A stretch of DNA of 64,000 nucleotides from the NCBI GenBank assembly GCA_043753895.1, contig JAYUWK010000150.1:7348-71347 (forward strand). Reading direction: 5' to 3'. Both the position numbers and the translations under genes were made by a program. The notes below the pieces were generated by a model. That model ran no database searches. It had not been told where the DNA came from and saw only the letters and a list, made by a program, of their open reading frames with translations. Source of the stretch: WLMZ01 sp043753895 (GTDB lineage Bacteria; Actinomycetota; Acidimicrobiia; Acidimicrobiales; Ilumatobacteraceae). This document shows, piece by piece, positions 18,275 to 26,332 of this stretch (the first letter of the stretch is position 1; each line of letters starts with the position of its first letter).

Positions 18275-18955
18275 TCAGTCGCCCCGACAGTCGGGGCACA
18301 CTCCATCGACGAGTGCGGCTGGCGCCCACTGGAGCCCACACTGCCCACCACATAGGCGCATCGGCACCGGTTTCGGCTTCGGCGGCACCACGACTTTGGG
18401 CGCACGCGTCGACGGCGTCGAGACCCGCGGTTTTCCGGCCCACTGTTTCGCAGCCCGCTGTTGGGTCCACGTCGTGCGAGCAACAGTGGTGAGTTCGGTC
18501 GAGTCGAGTTGCTTCCACCACCACTCGCGGTTGTAGAGCTCAATCAGCGCTATTGGCTGATCAAGGGCCTTCAGCTGATCGACCATCCAGCGAGCATCGC
18601 GATCGAGCCAACCCAGCCACGACACGGGTCGGGTGTGGCGATAGCCATCGATCGCAGGATCCGGATCGAACTGGTAATCGCCGGCGACCAGCGAGAGCCA
18701 CACTTCATGGCGCTTGGCATTCGGGGTGACCACGATGTCGCCCTGTTTGACCTGACTGACGAATGACCGGATCTCGGCACGGATCGGGTTCGGGTCGGTT
18801 GCATCGGCATCTGCGGGAAGTGCCTCGGGCGGCTTTGACAGCGCGACCACGGCGTCGCCGATGTCGTCATCCCGCAGCGCAATCAGGCCTGCCCGACGCA
18901 TCGGATCGATGAATTCGGCATCATCGCCTGCCCGGATCAGCCACACGTGTTGCAT
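18275..18955 (-). CDS. EVE/Mrr-N-like domain protein with C-terminal zinc ribbon
   Basis: A 226-residue protein. The N-terminal 130 residues (start MQHVWLIRAGDDAEF, later FVSQVKQGDIVVTPNAKRHEVWLSL region) resemble the N-terminal domain found on Mrr-type restriction proteins and EVE-like folds. A basic, proline-rich linker (PKVVVPPKPKPVP) follows, then a probable zinc ribbon with CGGQC and CPDC. No nuclease domain is present. Nucleic-acid binding is a reasonable guess. It is unrelated to the catabolic neighbours and sits 38 bp upstream of the oxidoreductase gene on the same strand. Confidence 0.6.
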   Translation of the reverse strand: MQHVWLIRAGDDAEFIDPMRRAGLIALRDDDIGDAVVALSKPPEALPADADATDPNPIRAEIRSFVSQVKQGDIVVTPNAKRHEVWLSLVAGDYQFDPDPAIDGYRHTRPVSWLGWLDRDARWMVDQLKALDQPIALIELYNREWWWKQLDSTELTTVARTTWTQQRAAKQWAGKPRVSTPSTRAPKVVVPPKPKPVPMRLCGGQCGLQWAPAALVDGVCPDCRGD

Positions 18956-18980
18956 GCGCTCACCGTATCGGCCCGCCATG

Positions 18981-19023
18981 TTGGGCGCGCTACGCGCCAC
19001 CTCCTGACGCAACCCGCGCCCAA
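18981..19023. repeat. REP-like palindromic repeat, copy 1
   Basis: Outer arms TTGGGCGCG and CGCGCCCAA are perfect inverted repeats; between them lies CGCGCCACCTCCTGACGC. The same layout recurs at 19044-19085 and 46377-46420, always outside genes. Likely a repetitive extragenic palindrome. Confidence 0.75.
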
Positions 19024-19043
19024 GCGCAGCTCGAGCAGACGTC

Positions 19044-19085
19044 TCGGGCGCGTGACGCGCCACCTCCTGACGCAACTCGCGCCCA
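19044..19085. repeat. REP-like palindromic repeat, copy 2
   Basis: Outer arms GGGCGCG (19046) and CGCGCCC (19078) enclose ACGCGCCACCTCCTGACGC, identical over the core to copy 1. It is 20 bp from copy 1 in the same orientation, just downstream of the enoyl-CoA hydratase stop. Confidence 0.75.
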
Positions 19086-19125
19086 CGCGACCTGAATGTC
19101 GGCGGCTAGGTGGCGTCTTGTCCGG

Positions 19126-19933
19126 TTACTCGTATGGCCAGTCGGCTGGCACCTGTGAGGTCCACGCGGGCACGCGACGTTCGGCGAATGCTCGCCCGCC
19201 TTCGAGGGCGTCGGGACGACCCATCAGTGCGATATGCGCGTCGCGCTCCATTGTGTCGACACCATCAGGACCCTCGGCGAGACCGCGCCACATGATGCGT
19301 TTACTCATCGCTGCCGAGAGCGGTGAGACGTTGACGGCAATGTCGCGCGCCCATTCGAGCGCAACACTCAGCACCGCATCGGCGGCGACACACTCGTTGG
19401 CCAGCCCCCACGCGGCAGCCTGCTCACCCGTGATGCTGCGACCGACGATCAACATGTCGGCGGCTCGGGCCACGCCCACCAATCGGGGCAGCACCCAATG
19501 GGATTGAGCATCGGGCACCACACCCCTGCGTGTCTGCAACACCGCAAGCGGCGCATCGGCTGCCACGATGCGAATGTCGGTCTGTAGCGCGATCGAGAGC
19601 CCAATGCCGATGGCGGGGCCGTTGATCGCAGCGATGACGGGCTTGCGCACCTCCCAGGCACGCGGGCGCACCGGAGACGACTGGAAGCCGTCGTCGTCGG
19701 ACACGGCACCAAACGGTGACCTCCCGGGAGAGAGGTCAGCGCCCGCACAGAACGCCGTACCGGCTCCCGTGAGCACGACGGCACGAACTGCGTTGTTCGA
19801 GGTCGCACCGGGTGTAGGCCGCACCGATTCCGGCGATCATTTCGGCGTTCAAGGCATTGCGCTTGGCGGGCCGGTTCAACGTGATCACGGCAATACCTTC
19901 AGCGATATCGCAACACACCAAGTCGGTGGTCAT
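19126..19933 (-). pseudogene. Enoyl-CoA hydratase/isomerase with a frameshift
   Basis: Two reading frames together make a crotonase of normal length (about 268 residues). The first (from ATG 19933) encodes DIAEGIAVITLNRPAKRNALNAEM. The second, entered near 19800-19815, continues NNAVRAVVLTGAGTAFCAGADLS with the oxyanion-hole region, then NGPAIGIGLSIAL and the C-terminal helix. One small indel near the sequence for YTRCDLE would restore a single frame. It may be a real pseudogene or a sequencing error. It would hydrate an enoyl-CoA made by ChsE4/ChsE5, encoded in the same operon 9 bp past DUF2889. Confidence 0.8.
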
Positions 19934-19942
19934 GGCGAAGGG

Positions 19943-20617
19943 TTACCCGCGCATCCGGCTGCGCCATTCGTCCGGGTCAATGCCGAGATCGATCATCCGT
20001 TGCCGGGCGAACAACGGCGGCTGCAGCGGTGCACCCTGCTTGATGTGCTCGACGAACTCACCATCTTCTGCCCACACGTGGCAGGTATTCAGGTTCATCG
20101 CCCATTGCGCCTCTTTCTCGGCACCGCTGAGATCGCGAGGCAGGAACGACACGTTGCCGGTCTGTTTGGACTGACTAGCGCGCATGCTCCAGATGCATTG
20201 CACCGCCACGGGCGCCATTGCCTGCAACAACGCCGTGGTGTGCGTGCAGCCACGAGGGCCCCCGAACAACTCGCGCACGCGATGTGTGAACCCACGCGCG
20301 ATCGACAGGCCGACGAGCTTTTTATAGTGATCGGTGATCAGCGGACAGGTGTCGTTCGGGTGGGTCTCGAAATGCACCGTGACGTCGACGATCTCGAGCG
20401 TGGGAAACGCCACCTCGAGATCGACCTGCATGTGATGGATGGTCAGCGGCAGGGTGTCCTCGTCGATGTAGAGGCGCGGCGGCTTCTGGTCGCGTACGGC
20501 TCCGCGAATGATCAGGTTCGGGTCCTTGCGATAGGCACGCACCCGGTACTCGCGGTCGTGGAGTACCTCGAGATCGGGATCTGGCGGAAGAATGTCGTCG
20601 AGGTTGAACGTGCTCAC
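19943..20617 (-). CDS. DUF2889 family protein
   Basis: A 224-residue protein with the DUF2889 hallmark FGGPRGCTHTTALLQAMAPVA near residue 115 and a conserved HFETHPNDTCP segment before it. The family is often found near acyl-CoA and steroid catabolic genes; its biochemical role is not known to me. The GTG start overlaps the chsE5 stop by four bases (GTGA), so it is co-translated with the dehydrogenase pair. The conserved Cys and His residues suggest a metal or acyl-binding role (inference). Confidence 0.82.
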   Translation of the reverse strand: MSTFNLDDILPPDPDLEVLHDREYRVRAYRKDPNLIIRGAVRDQKPPRLYIDEDTLPLTIHHMQVDLEVAFPTLEIVDVTVHFETHPNDTCPLITDHYKKLVGLSIARGFTHRVRELFGGPRGCTHTTALLQAMAPVAVQCIWSMRASQSKQTGNVSFLPRDLSGAEKEAQWAMNLNTCHVWAEDGEFVEHIKQGAPLQPPLFARQRMIDLGIDPDEWRSRMRG

Positions 20618-21678
20618 GAAACCGGTGTATCAGCGATGATCCGCCCGAGGCGAACTAAAGACGGCATCGTGCTGCCCATCGTGAGTTCGATCTGCTTGCC
20701 CCACAGGAAGCACCGGTGTAGTGGGTAGTCGCGATCCACGCCAACACCACCGTGCAAATGCTGTGCTGCGTGGAGAACCTGCAGACCGCCATCGCTGGCC
20801 CAGAACTTGGCACTGGCCACCTGCGCCGCCGCGGGCAGGCCCTCGCCCAGACGCCACACTGCCTGCCACGCGGTCAGCTTCACGGCCTCGGTGTTGATGT
20901 AGCTGTCGCCGGCGCGCTGGCTGACGGCCTGGAAGGTGGCGATCGCGCGTTCGAACTGCACCCGCTCCTTTGCGTAGGCAGCTGTGAGCGCGAGCGCCCG
21001 CTGGCAGACGCCCGACATGAGCAGGCACTGCGCCGTGGTGGCGACGTCGAGCAGCCACGCAAGGCCATCGACGTCGGCAAGTTTCGTCGCTGGACTGTTG
21101 GTGAACGTAACCCGTGCATCCGGGATACCCGAGGTGGTGTTCTGCCGCTCGACCACCACTCCGGCAGCATCAGCGGCCACGACATAGAGACCATCGGTCG
21201 CAGACACCACGAACGCGGATGCCGCAGTACCGGCGGGGACGCAGATTTTCTCACCGCTGAGCAGACCACCGGTGACGACGGTGGACGACGGCTCATACGG
21301 CGAACCCACGGCCTCCTGCAGCGCAATGGTGACGATGCGCTCGCCAGCGGCGACGCCAACGAGTTGGTCGAGGGCGTCGAAGTGGCCGAGGGCGACTCCG
21401 GCGATCATCACCGCATACGCCGGCACCGGCGCAGTGGCCCGACCGACCTCTTCGAGCACCACCGCGATCTCGAGTGCTCCCAAGCCGCCGCCGCCCACGG
21501 ACTCGGGCATGCCGATGCCGACGATGCCGGCGTCGGCGAGGGTGCGCCAGAGCGCCATATCGAGCCCGTGCTCGCTGGCTGCGGCAGCCTTCTGCGACTC
21601 GTTGGTGACCTGATCGGTGAGAATGCGGTTGGTGAGTTCGCGCAGCTCGTCTTGCTCTGTGGAAAGCCTGAAGTCCAT
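20614..21678 (-). CDS. chsE5: Acyl-CoA dehydrogenase beta-type subunit, ChsE5/FadE27-like
   Basis: A 354-residue beta-type subunit: ERVQFERAIATFQAVSQRAGD near residue 233, then QHLHGGVGVDRDYPLHRCFLWGKQ near 310, as in FadE27. With ChsE4 it should form the alpha2beta2 enzyme that starts beta-oxidation of the full-length (C27/C24) sterol side chain. It lacks the alpha-type motifs. ATG 21678 overlaps the chsE4 stop by one base (TGATG); a GTG one codon upstream is also possible. Confidence 0.88.
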   Translation of the reverse strand: MDFRLSTEQDELRELTNRILTDQVTNESQKAAAASEHGLDMALWRTLADAGIVGIGMPESVGGGGLGALEIAVVLEEVGRATAPVPAYAVMIAGVALGHFDALDQLVGVAAGERIVTIALQEAVGSPYEPSSTVVTGGLLSGEKICVPAGTAASAFVVSATDGLYVVAADAAGVVVERQNTTSGIPDARVTFTNSPATKLADVDGLAWLLDVATTAQCLLMSGVCQRALALTAAYAKERVQFERAIATFQAVSQRAGDSYINTEAVKLTAWQAVWRLGEGLPAAAQVASAKFWASDGGLQVLHAAQHLHGGVGVDRDYPLHRCFLWGKQIELTMGSTMPSLVRLGRIIADTPVS

Positions 21679-22853
21679 CACTTACCTGCCCTGGGGAAAC
21701 CGAGTCCGAACATCGAGATGAGATCGCGTTGCGTCTCGTTGGTGCCACCGCCGAAGGTGAGAATGAGCATGCCGCGATACGACCCTTCGAGTCGCGATCT
21801 CAGGATCGCACCGGGTGCGTCGGCCTTGAGGTATCCGACCGGGCCCATGACCTCGAACAACAGACGGAACGCCTCCTGATAGAACTCGGTGCCGAAGACC
21901 TTCACCGATGACGCATCGGCGACCTCGAGACTGCCCTGGGTGGCTGTCCACGCAACCTTCCAGTTGATGAGACGCAGGTATTCGAGCTTGGCGTGCACCT
22001 TGGCCAAGTTGATCTGCACCCACTCCTGATCGATGATGCGACGGCCATCGGGCAACTTGGTCTGCTGCGCCCACTCGCGCACCTCGGTGTACGCGCGATC
22101 GCACACGCCGGTGGAACACAGCGTCACGCGCTCGTGGTTGAGCTGATTGGTGATCAGCCGCCAGCCACCGTTTTCCTCGCCGACGAGGTTCTTGGCCGAC
22201 ACACGAACGTTGTCGAAGAAGACTGCGTTGATGTCGTGTTCACCGATGAGGCTGAGCGGCTGGATGGTGATACCCGGCGTGTCGAGCGGGAGGATGAGAA
22301 TGCTGATGCCCTTGTGCTTGGCAACTTCGGGATTGGTACGCACCGCGAGCCAGCAGTAATCGGCGCCGTTCGCGAGGCTGGTCCACATCTTCTGACCGTT
22401 GATGATGTACTCGTCGCCGTCGCGCACGGCGCGGGTCTGCAGGCTGGCCAGGTCGGTGCCCGCATTGGGTTCGCTGTAGCCGATGCAGAAGTGCAGATCT
22501 CCGGCAAGGATCTTCGGGAGGAAGAACGCACGCTGCTCATCGGTGCCGAACTGCATAATCGTCGGGCCAACGGTGTTGATGCTGAGCATCGGCACCGGTG
22601 CACCGGAGCGCATGGATTCGTCGAAGAAGATGAACTGCTCGATCGGGCTCTTGCCCTGGCCGCCGTAATCCTTCGGCCAACCGATACCCGCCCAACCATC
22701 GGCGCACATCTGCTTCCACACGCTGCGCGTCTTGGCCGAGATGCCGTGCCCCTGTGACAGTTCAGCCACGGTTTGCGGATCGAGCAATGTGTCGTAATAA
22801 GCCCGCAGTTCAGCGCGTAGCGCCTCCTGCTCAGGCGTGTACCCCAGTTCCAT
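21678..22853 (-). CDS. chsE4: Acyl-CoA dehydrogenase alpha-type subunit, ChsE4/FadE26-like
   Basis: A 391-residue enzyme strongly matching FadE26: GWPKDYGGQGKSPIEQFIF, HFCIGYSEPNAGTDLASL, NQLNHERVTL with Glu241 as likely base, EWVQINLAKVHAK, and TFGGGTNETQRDLISMFGLG at the end. ChsE4-ChsE5 oxidises the steroid-26-oyl-CoA that follows P450 oxidation and CoA ligation. ATG 22853 matches the family N-terminus; operator S3 lies 18 bp upstream of it and is shared with the divergent racemase gene. Confidence 0.92.
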   Translation of the reverse strand: MELGYTPEQEALRAELRAYYDTLLDPQTVAELSQGHGISAKTRSVWKQMCADGWAGIGWPKDYGGQGKSPIEQFIFFDESMRSGAPVPMLSINTVGPTIMQFGTDEQRAFFLPKILAGDLHFCIGYSEPNAGTDLASLQTRAVRDGDEYIINGQKMWTSLANGADYCWLAVRTNPEVAKHKGISILILPLDTPGITIQPLSLIGEHDINAVFFDNVRVSAKNLVGEENGGWRLITNQLNHERVTLCSTGVCDRAYTEVREWAQQTKLPDGRRIIDQEWVQINLAKVHAKLEYLRLINWKVAWTATQGSLEVADASSVKVFGTEFYQEAFRLLFEVMGPVGYLKADAPGAILRSRLEGSYRGMLILTFGGGTNETQRDLISMFGLGFPRAGK

Positions 22854-22870
22854 TCCGGCGAACCTAGCCG

Positions 22871-22893
22871 GTATCTGACGGAGTGTCAGATAC
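22871..22893. promoter_or_regulatory. Operator site S3, perfect copy
   Basis: GTATCTGAC and GTCAGATAC form a perfect 9-bp inverted repeat around spacer GGAGT. It sits between the divergent starts of chsE4 (22853) and the racemase gene (22906), placed to control both. It is the most symmetrical of the nine copies and defines the consensus. Confidence 0.88.
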
Positions 22894-22905
22894 GGAGCGG
22901 ACCGT

Positions 22906-24024
22906 ATGGACGACACCTGTCAGTATTGGCTCATGGGTCCATTGCGCGGTGTACGAGTGATCGAGTTGGCGGGCCAGGGTCCCGGTCCATATTGCGGGAT
23001 GCTGCTCGCCGACCTCGGCTGCGATGTGGTGGTGATCGACCATCCGGCCGAGGCCGAAAAGGCAGATACCTCCAAGCCCGCCACGAACCTGTTCATGCGC
23101 GGCAAGAGGTCCGTTGCGCTCGACCTCAAACAATCCGACGATGTGACGCTGCTGTTGTCTCTGCTCGACGGAGCCGACGTCTTCATCGATCCGTTCAGAC
23201 CCGGTGTCTGCGAGCGACTCGGTATCGGTCCCGACGTGGTCTGCGCACGGAACCCGCGAATGATTTACGGGCGCATGACCGGGTTCGGCCAGGACGGTCC
23301 GTTGGCGCAGGTTGCAGGTCACGACATCGACTACATAGCGCTCTCCGGAGCGCTCTGGCTGCTCGGCAGAGAGGGCGAGAAACCAACACCGCCCATCAAC
23401 TTGCTCGGCGACTTCGCCGGTGGTGGGTTGATGCTGGCGATGGGTATTGCCGCTGCCGCCTTCGAGCGGTCGGTGTCGGGCCTGGGCCAGGTTATCGACG
23501 CAGCGATGGTCGACGGCGCAGCGCTCGTGGCCGCGCCGTTCTTTCCGGCAACGTCGTCCGGATTCTGGGGTCCGCGCGGCACCAATCACATCGACACCGG
23601 CGCGCACTTCTACGAGGTCTACGAATGCGCTGACGGCGCATACGTCGCGCTCGGCGCCATCGAGCCACAGTTCTACGCCGAGTTGTTGACGAAGCTGCAA
23701 CTGTCGCCGGCCGAGTTCCCACAGTGGGACCGGGCGCGATGGCCCGAGTTGAAGCAGCGCCTCGCCGACGTGTTCTTGAGCCGCAGCCGCAGCGAGTGGT
23801 GCGAGTTACTCGAAGGCACCGAGTCGTGTTTTGCACCCGTGCTGTCGCCCACGGAGGCAGTTCAGCACCCCCACAACGTGGCCCGCGGCACCTTCGTCGA
23901 GCTCAACGGGGTCACCCTTCCCGGACCGGCTCCACGTTTTAGCCGTACTGAATCAGCGGCCGGCCTGCAGTCGCACGCCGGAGCCCATACCGATGCCGCC
24001 CGTCGCGGCGAACTCTGGACCTGA
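22906..24024 (+). CDS. mcr: Alpha-methylacyl-CoA racemase (CaiB/BaiF fold)
   Basis: A 372-residue protein of the AMACR/Mcr type. GPGPYCGMLLADLG is in the Rossmann half; AGHDIDY (catalytic His) and LLGDFAGGG (catalytic Asp) match the proton-shuttling residues of mycobacterial Mcr; TNHIDTGAHFYEVYECADG is also family-specific. It interconverts 25R and 25S sterol-26-oyl-CoA so that the stereospecific ChsE4/ChsE5 can act. ATG 22906 has GGAG 8 bp upstream; ATG 22933 fits the homologous N-terminus equally well. It diverges from chsE4 across operator S3. Confidence 0.9.
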   Translation: MDDTCQYWLMGPLRGVRVIELAGQGPGPYCGMLLADLGCDVVVIDHPAEAEKADTSKPATNLFMRGKRSVALDLKQSDDVTLLLSLLDGADVFIDPFRPGVCERLGIGPDVVCARNPRMIYGRMTGFGQDGPLAQVAGHDIDYIALSGALWLLGREGEKPTPPINLLGDFAGGGLMLAMGIAAAAFERSVSGLGQVIDAAMVDGAALVAAPFFPATSSGFWGPRGTNHIDTGAHFYEVYECADGAYVALGAIEPQFYAELLTKLQLSPAEFPQWDRARWPELKQRLADVFLSRSRSEWCELLEGTESCFAPVLSPTEAVQHPHNVARGTFVELNGVTLPGPAPRFSRTESAAGLQSHAGAHTDAARRGELWT

Positions 24025-24031
24025 TGCCGAG

Positions 24032-24466
24032 TCAGGTGCGCGCGTATGCGATGCGTTCGGCGCGTTGACTGAAGCGCCAACCCGCCGCGGTACGCACCAC
24101 CACATCGTCGTACCAGCCGGCGGCCTCGATGTACGTGGGCTTGCTCGCCGGGTCGCCGGGAGTCGCTGGAATACGCATGACCGTGTTGTACTGCGAGCCG
24201 ATCGCAGCCTGATCTGCGCCATCGAAACAGATCTGCACATTGGCCATGCGATGGATACGCATGTCGAACATCGCCATGGTCGGCCCCAGCCACGCGGCGG
24301 CCTCGGCTGCTGATCCGGCAATACCACCGGCCGTGGTGTAGTCGAGATGGGCGTCGTTGGTGAAACACTCCATCCATGTGTCCCAATCGGCGCGGTTGAG
24401 CGCCTCGCTGTAACGAATGAGTAGATCATTGATCTCGCTGCGGTCGCTGAGTTCTGTGATGTCCAT
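24032..24466 (-). CDS. SnoaL/NTF2-like protein
   Basis: A 144-residue cone-fold protein: an N-terminal helix with EINDLLIRYSEALNRADWDTWMECFTND, and later YNTVMRIPA and YDDVVVRTAAGWRFSQR strands, typical of SnoaL-like NTF2 proteins (related to ketosteroid isomerase and scytalone dehydratase). The residues YSEALNRADW and HLDY are the usual pocket positions. It could isomerise or hydrate a steroid intermediate. It diverges from the SDR pair at 24564-25909 across an inverted repeat (24491-24520) and ends 8 bp from the racemase gene. Confidence 0.82.
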   Translation of the reverse strand: MDITELSDRSEINDLLIRYSEALNRADWDTWMECFTNDAHLDYTTAGGIAGSAAEAAAWLGPTMAMFDMRIHRMANVQICFDGADQAAIGSQYNTVMRIPATPGDPASKPTYIEAAGWYDDVVVRTAAGWRFSQRAERIAYART

Positions 24467-24490
24467 GGACGCAACGTATCCGATCACTTC

Positions 24491-24520
24491 GTGTCGTGAA
24501 GCGGTCGTGCTTCGTGACAC
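24491..24520. promoter_or_regulatory. Imperfect inverted repeat between divergent genes
   Basis: Arms GTGTCGTGAAGC and GCTTCGTGACAC pair at 10 of 12 positions around a 6-bp spacer. It lies 25 bp upstream of the NTF2-like gene and 44 bp upstream of the SDR-like gene, so it may be an operator for a regulator other than the one reading the nine-copy repeat. Confidence 0.45.
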
Positions 24521-24563
24521 GTGGTTCTCGTCGGGTACCGTGCCGTGCGTGGGAACCAGCCGC

Positions 24564-25112
24564 GTGACGATCGAGGGTGACTCTGCGCTCGCCGACGAAT
24601 TGCGCGCCACCGAGATGCACAGCGAGTGTCCAGCCACCGTCATCGTTCCCTCCATCGCATGCACGGCCATCCCGTTTACCGAACTGAGCGACGCCGATTT
24701 CGACGCTGCGTGGGAGCAACCGATGCGTCAGACCATCATGGCCTTCCAGCGCGCCCACCGCGCTGGACACACACGCCTCATCGCGATCGTGCCCACCATC
24801 GCCATGTCAGGCGCACCGCAACTCGCGCACTCGGCAGCCACTGCTGAAGCCATCCGCGTGATGGTCAAGTCCGCTGCCCGGCAATGGGGGGCCGACGGCG
24901 TGACGGTGAACTGCATCGCAGTTGCGCCCGAGTTGTTCGGCATCGACCCAGCTGCGGTCGGTTCGGTGTCCATTGCTCCACCTGCGCTGGCCTCGAAAGG
25001 ATCGGTCGTCGACGATCTCGTACCCCTCATCCGGCTTGCCGCGAGCGCCGACGCCCATCACATCACCGGCGCCACCCTCAACGCCGATGGCGGCGTCTGG
25101 ATGACGTCATGA
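24564..25112 (+). CDS. SDR-like protein lacking cofactor and catalytic motifs
   Basis: About 182 residues matching only the later part of an SDR: GAPQLAHSAATAEAI, GVTVNCIAVAPELFG, and ITGATLNADGGVWM near the end. The glycine-rich TGxxxGxG motif is absent. The YxxxK positions appear as H and T (AHSAATAE), so it should be unable to bind NAD(P) normally or catalyse. Its stop overlaps the start of an intact SDR (ATGA). In BbsCD of benzylsuccinate metabolism a catalytically dead SDR pairs with an active one; the same may hold here (inference). GTG 24564 is a tentative start; GTG 24540 and 24549 are in frame. Confidence 0.65.
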   Translation: MTIEGDSALADELRATEMHSECPATVIVPSIACTAIPFTELSDADFDAAWEQPMRQTIMAFQRAHRAGHTRLIAIVPTIAMSGAPQLAHSAATAEAIRVMVKSAARQWGADGVTVNCIAVAPELFGIDPAAVGSVSIAPPALASKGSVVDDLVPLIRLAASADAHHITGATLNADGGVWMTS

Positions 25113-25909
25113 CCGCTCCACGCGTCATGTTCTCGGAAACCCCGGGCCGATTGCACGGTCGCACCGCAATCGTCACCGGCGCAGGCCAGGGCGTGGGCGA
25201 AGGCATCGCCCGCCGCCTCGCTGCAGAGGGCGCGAACGTCGTGATTGCTGCACGGCGCGCCGAGACCGGCGAACCCGTTGCCGAGTCGATCCAGGCGCTC
25301 GGCGGATCGGCCGCCTGTATCGAGACCGACATCACCAGCCGTGTCTCGGTCTTCACCTGCGTCACTCGTGCGGTGCATATGTTCGGCGGGCTGCACATCA
25401 TGGTGCACAACGCATTTCGCGGCGGCATGCCCCACCGCCTCGAGGACGCCGACCTCGAGCGCCACTGGAAGCACATGTCGCAGACAGGCGTGTGGGCAGT
25501 GATGTACACCGGGCAAGCCGCGTGGCCGCATCTGCACGCGGTGGGCCGGCACGGTCGGTTCATCATCGTCACCTCCCCCAGCGGCGTGGAGGGCAGCGCA
25601 AACATTCCGCTGTACTCGCCGGTGAAGGCAGCAGAACGGGCTATCGCGAAGAGCCTCGCCCGCGAGTGGGGTCCCAGTGGCGTCACGGTGAACTGTGTCG
25701 CACCGGTTGCCGCGTCGCCTGCGCTGCTCGGCGCGTTCGAACGATCTCCCGCGCTGCAGGACGCGCTCGAGGCGCGCACGCCGCTCGGGCGCGTCGGCGA
25801 CCCCGAAGCCGACATCGGCTCGGTGGCATTGTTCTTGGCCAGCGACGACTCCGCATACGTGACCGGGCAGACCATCGTGTGCGACGGCGGATCGTTCCTC
25901 GGTCTGTAG
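25109..25909 (+). CDS. SDR family oxidoreductase
   Basis: A 266-residue classical SDR. VTGAGQGVGEGIARRLA is the cofactor motif near residue 23; TSPSGVEG and YSPVK carry the catalytic Ser, Tyr and Lys near residues 153-175. The usual NNAG motif is VHNAF. It is co-translated with the degenerate SDR upstream (ATGA overlap) and followed, 54 bp on, by the EthD-like gene. A hydroxyacyl-CoA or hydroxysteroid dehydrogenase role fits the setting. Confidence 0.85.
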   Translation: MTAPRVMFSETPGRLHGRTAIVTGAGQGVGEGIARRLAAEGANVVIAARRAETGEPVAESIQALGGSAACIETDITSRVSVFTCVTRAVHMFGGLHIMVHNAFRGGMPHRLEDADLERHWKHMSQTGVWAVMYTGQAAWPHLHAVGRHGRFIIVTSPSGVEGSANIPLYSPVKAAERAIAKSLAREWGPSGVTVNCVAPVAASPALLGAFERSPALQDALEARTPLGRVGDPEADIGSVALFLASDDSAYVTGQTIVCDGGSFLGL

Positions 25910-25963
25910 CGCCCGATCCGCTGATGACGATCCGATGATGACGATCCCAGAAGGAGCAACCCG

Positions 25964-26332
25964 ATGATCCAACTGATCACCATGCTAAAGCGCAAGCCAG
26001 GCACCACCCACGACGAGTTCCTGCAGCACTGGCTCGGTGTGCACGGTCCGCTGCTACGACGTCTGTCGTGCGCGAACTACATCCGCCGTTACGAGCAGCA
26101 CCCCTCCGTGTGGCCGCCCGAGGGCTCGAAGCAGCCTGAGCCGGCCTATGACGGTGTGACCATACAATGGTTCGACGGTGCCGAGTCGTTCTTCGACCAC
26201 CTCAAAGAACCTGATCAGGTCGAGATGTTCGAAGACATCGCAAGGTTCCTCGACATCGACCAGCTGCACTGGACCATCTGCGAGGAGCCCACCATCGTCA
26301 TCGGCGAGGGTGCGCCACCGATCGGTGGCTGA
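25964..26332 (+). CDS. EthD-like dimeric alpha/beta-barrel protein
   Basis: A 122-residue protein beginning with the EthD pattern LITMLKRKPGTTHDEFLQHWLGVHGPLL, ending with an acidic amphipathic stretch. Members of this fold act as small hydrolases, isomerases or helper proteins in oxidation pathways. A good ribosome-binding site (AAGGAG) precedes ATG 25964. The stop is directly followed by the ATG of the next gene, with no gap. A role on a steroid lactone or quinone-like intermediate is possible but unproven. Confidence 0.83.
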   Translation: MIQLITMLKRKPGTTHDEFLQHWLGVHGPLLRRLSCANYIRRYEQHPSVWPPEGSKQPEPAYDGVTIQWFDGAESFFDHLKEPDQVEMFEDIARFLDIDQLHWTICEEPTIVIGEGAPPIGG

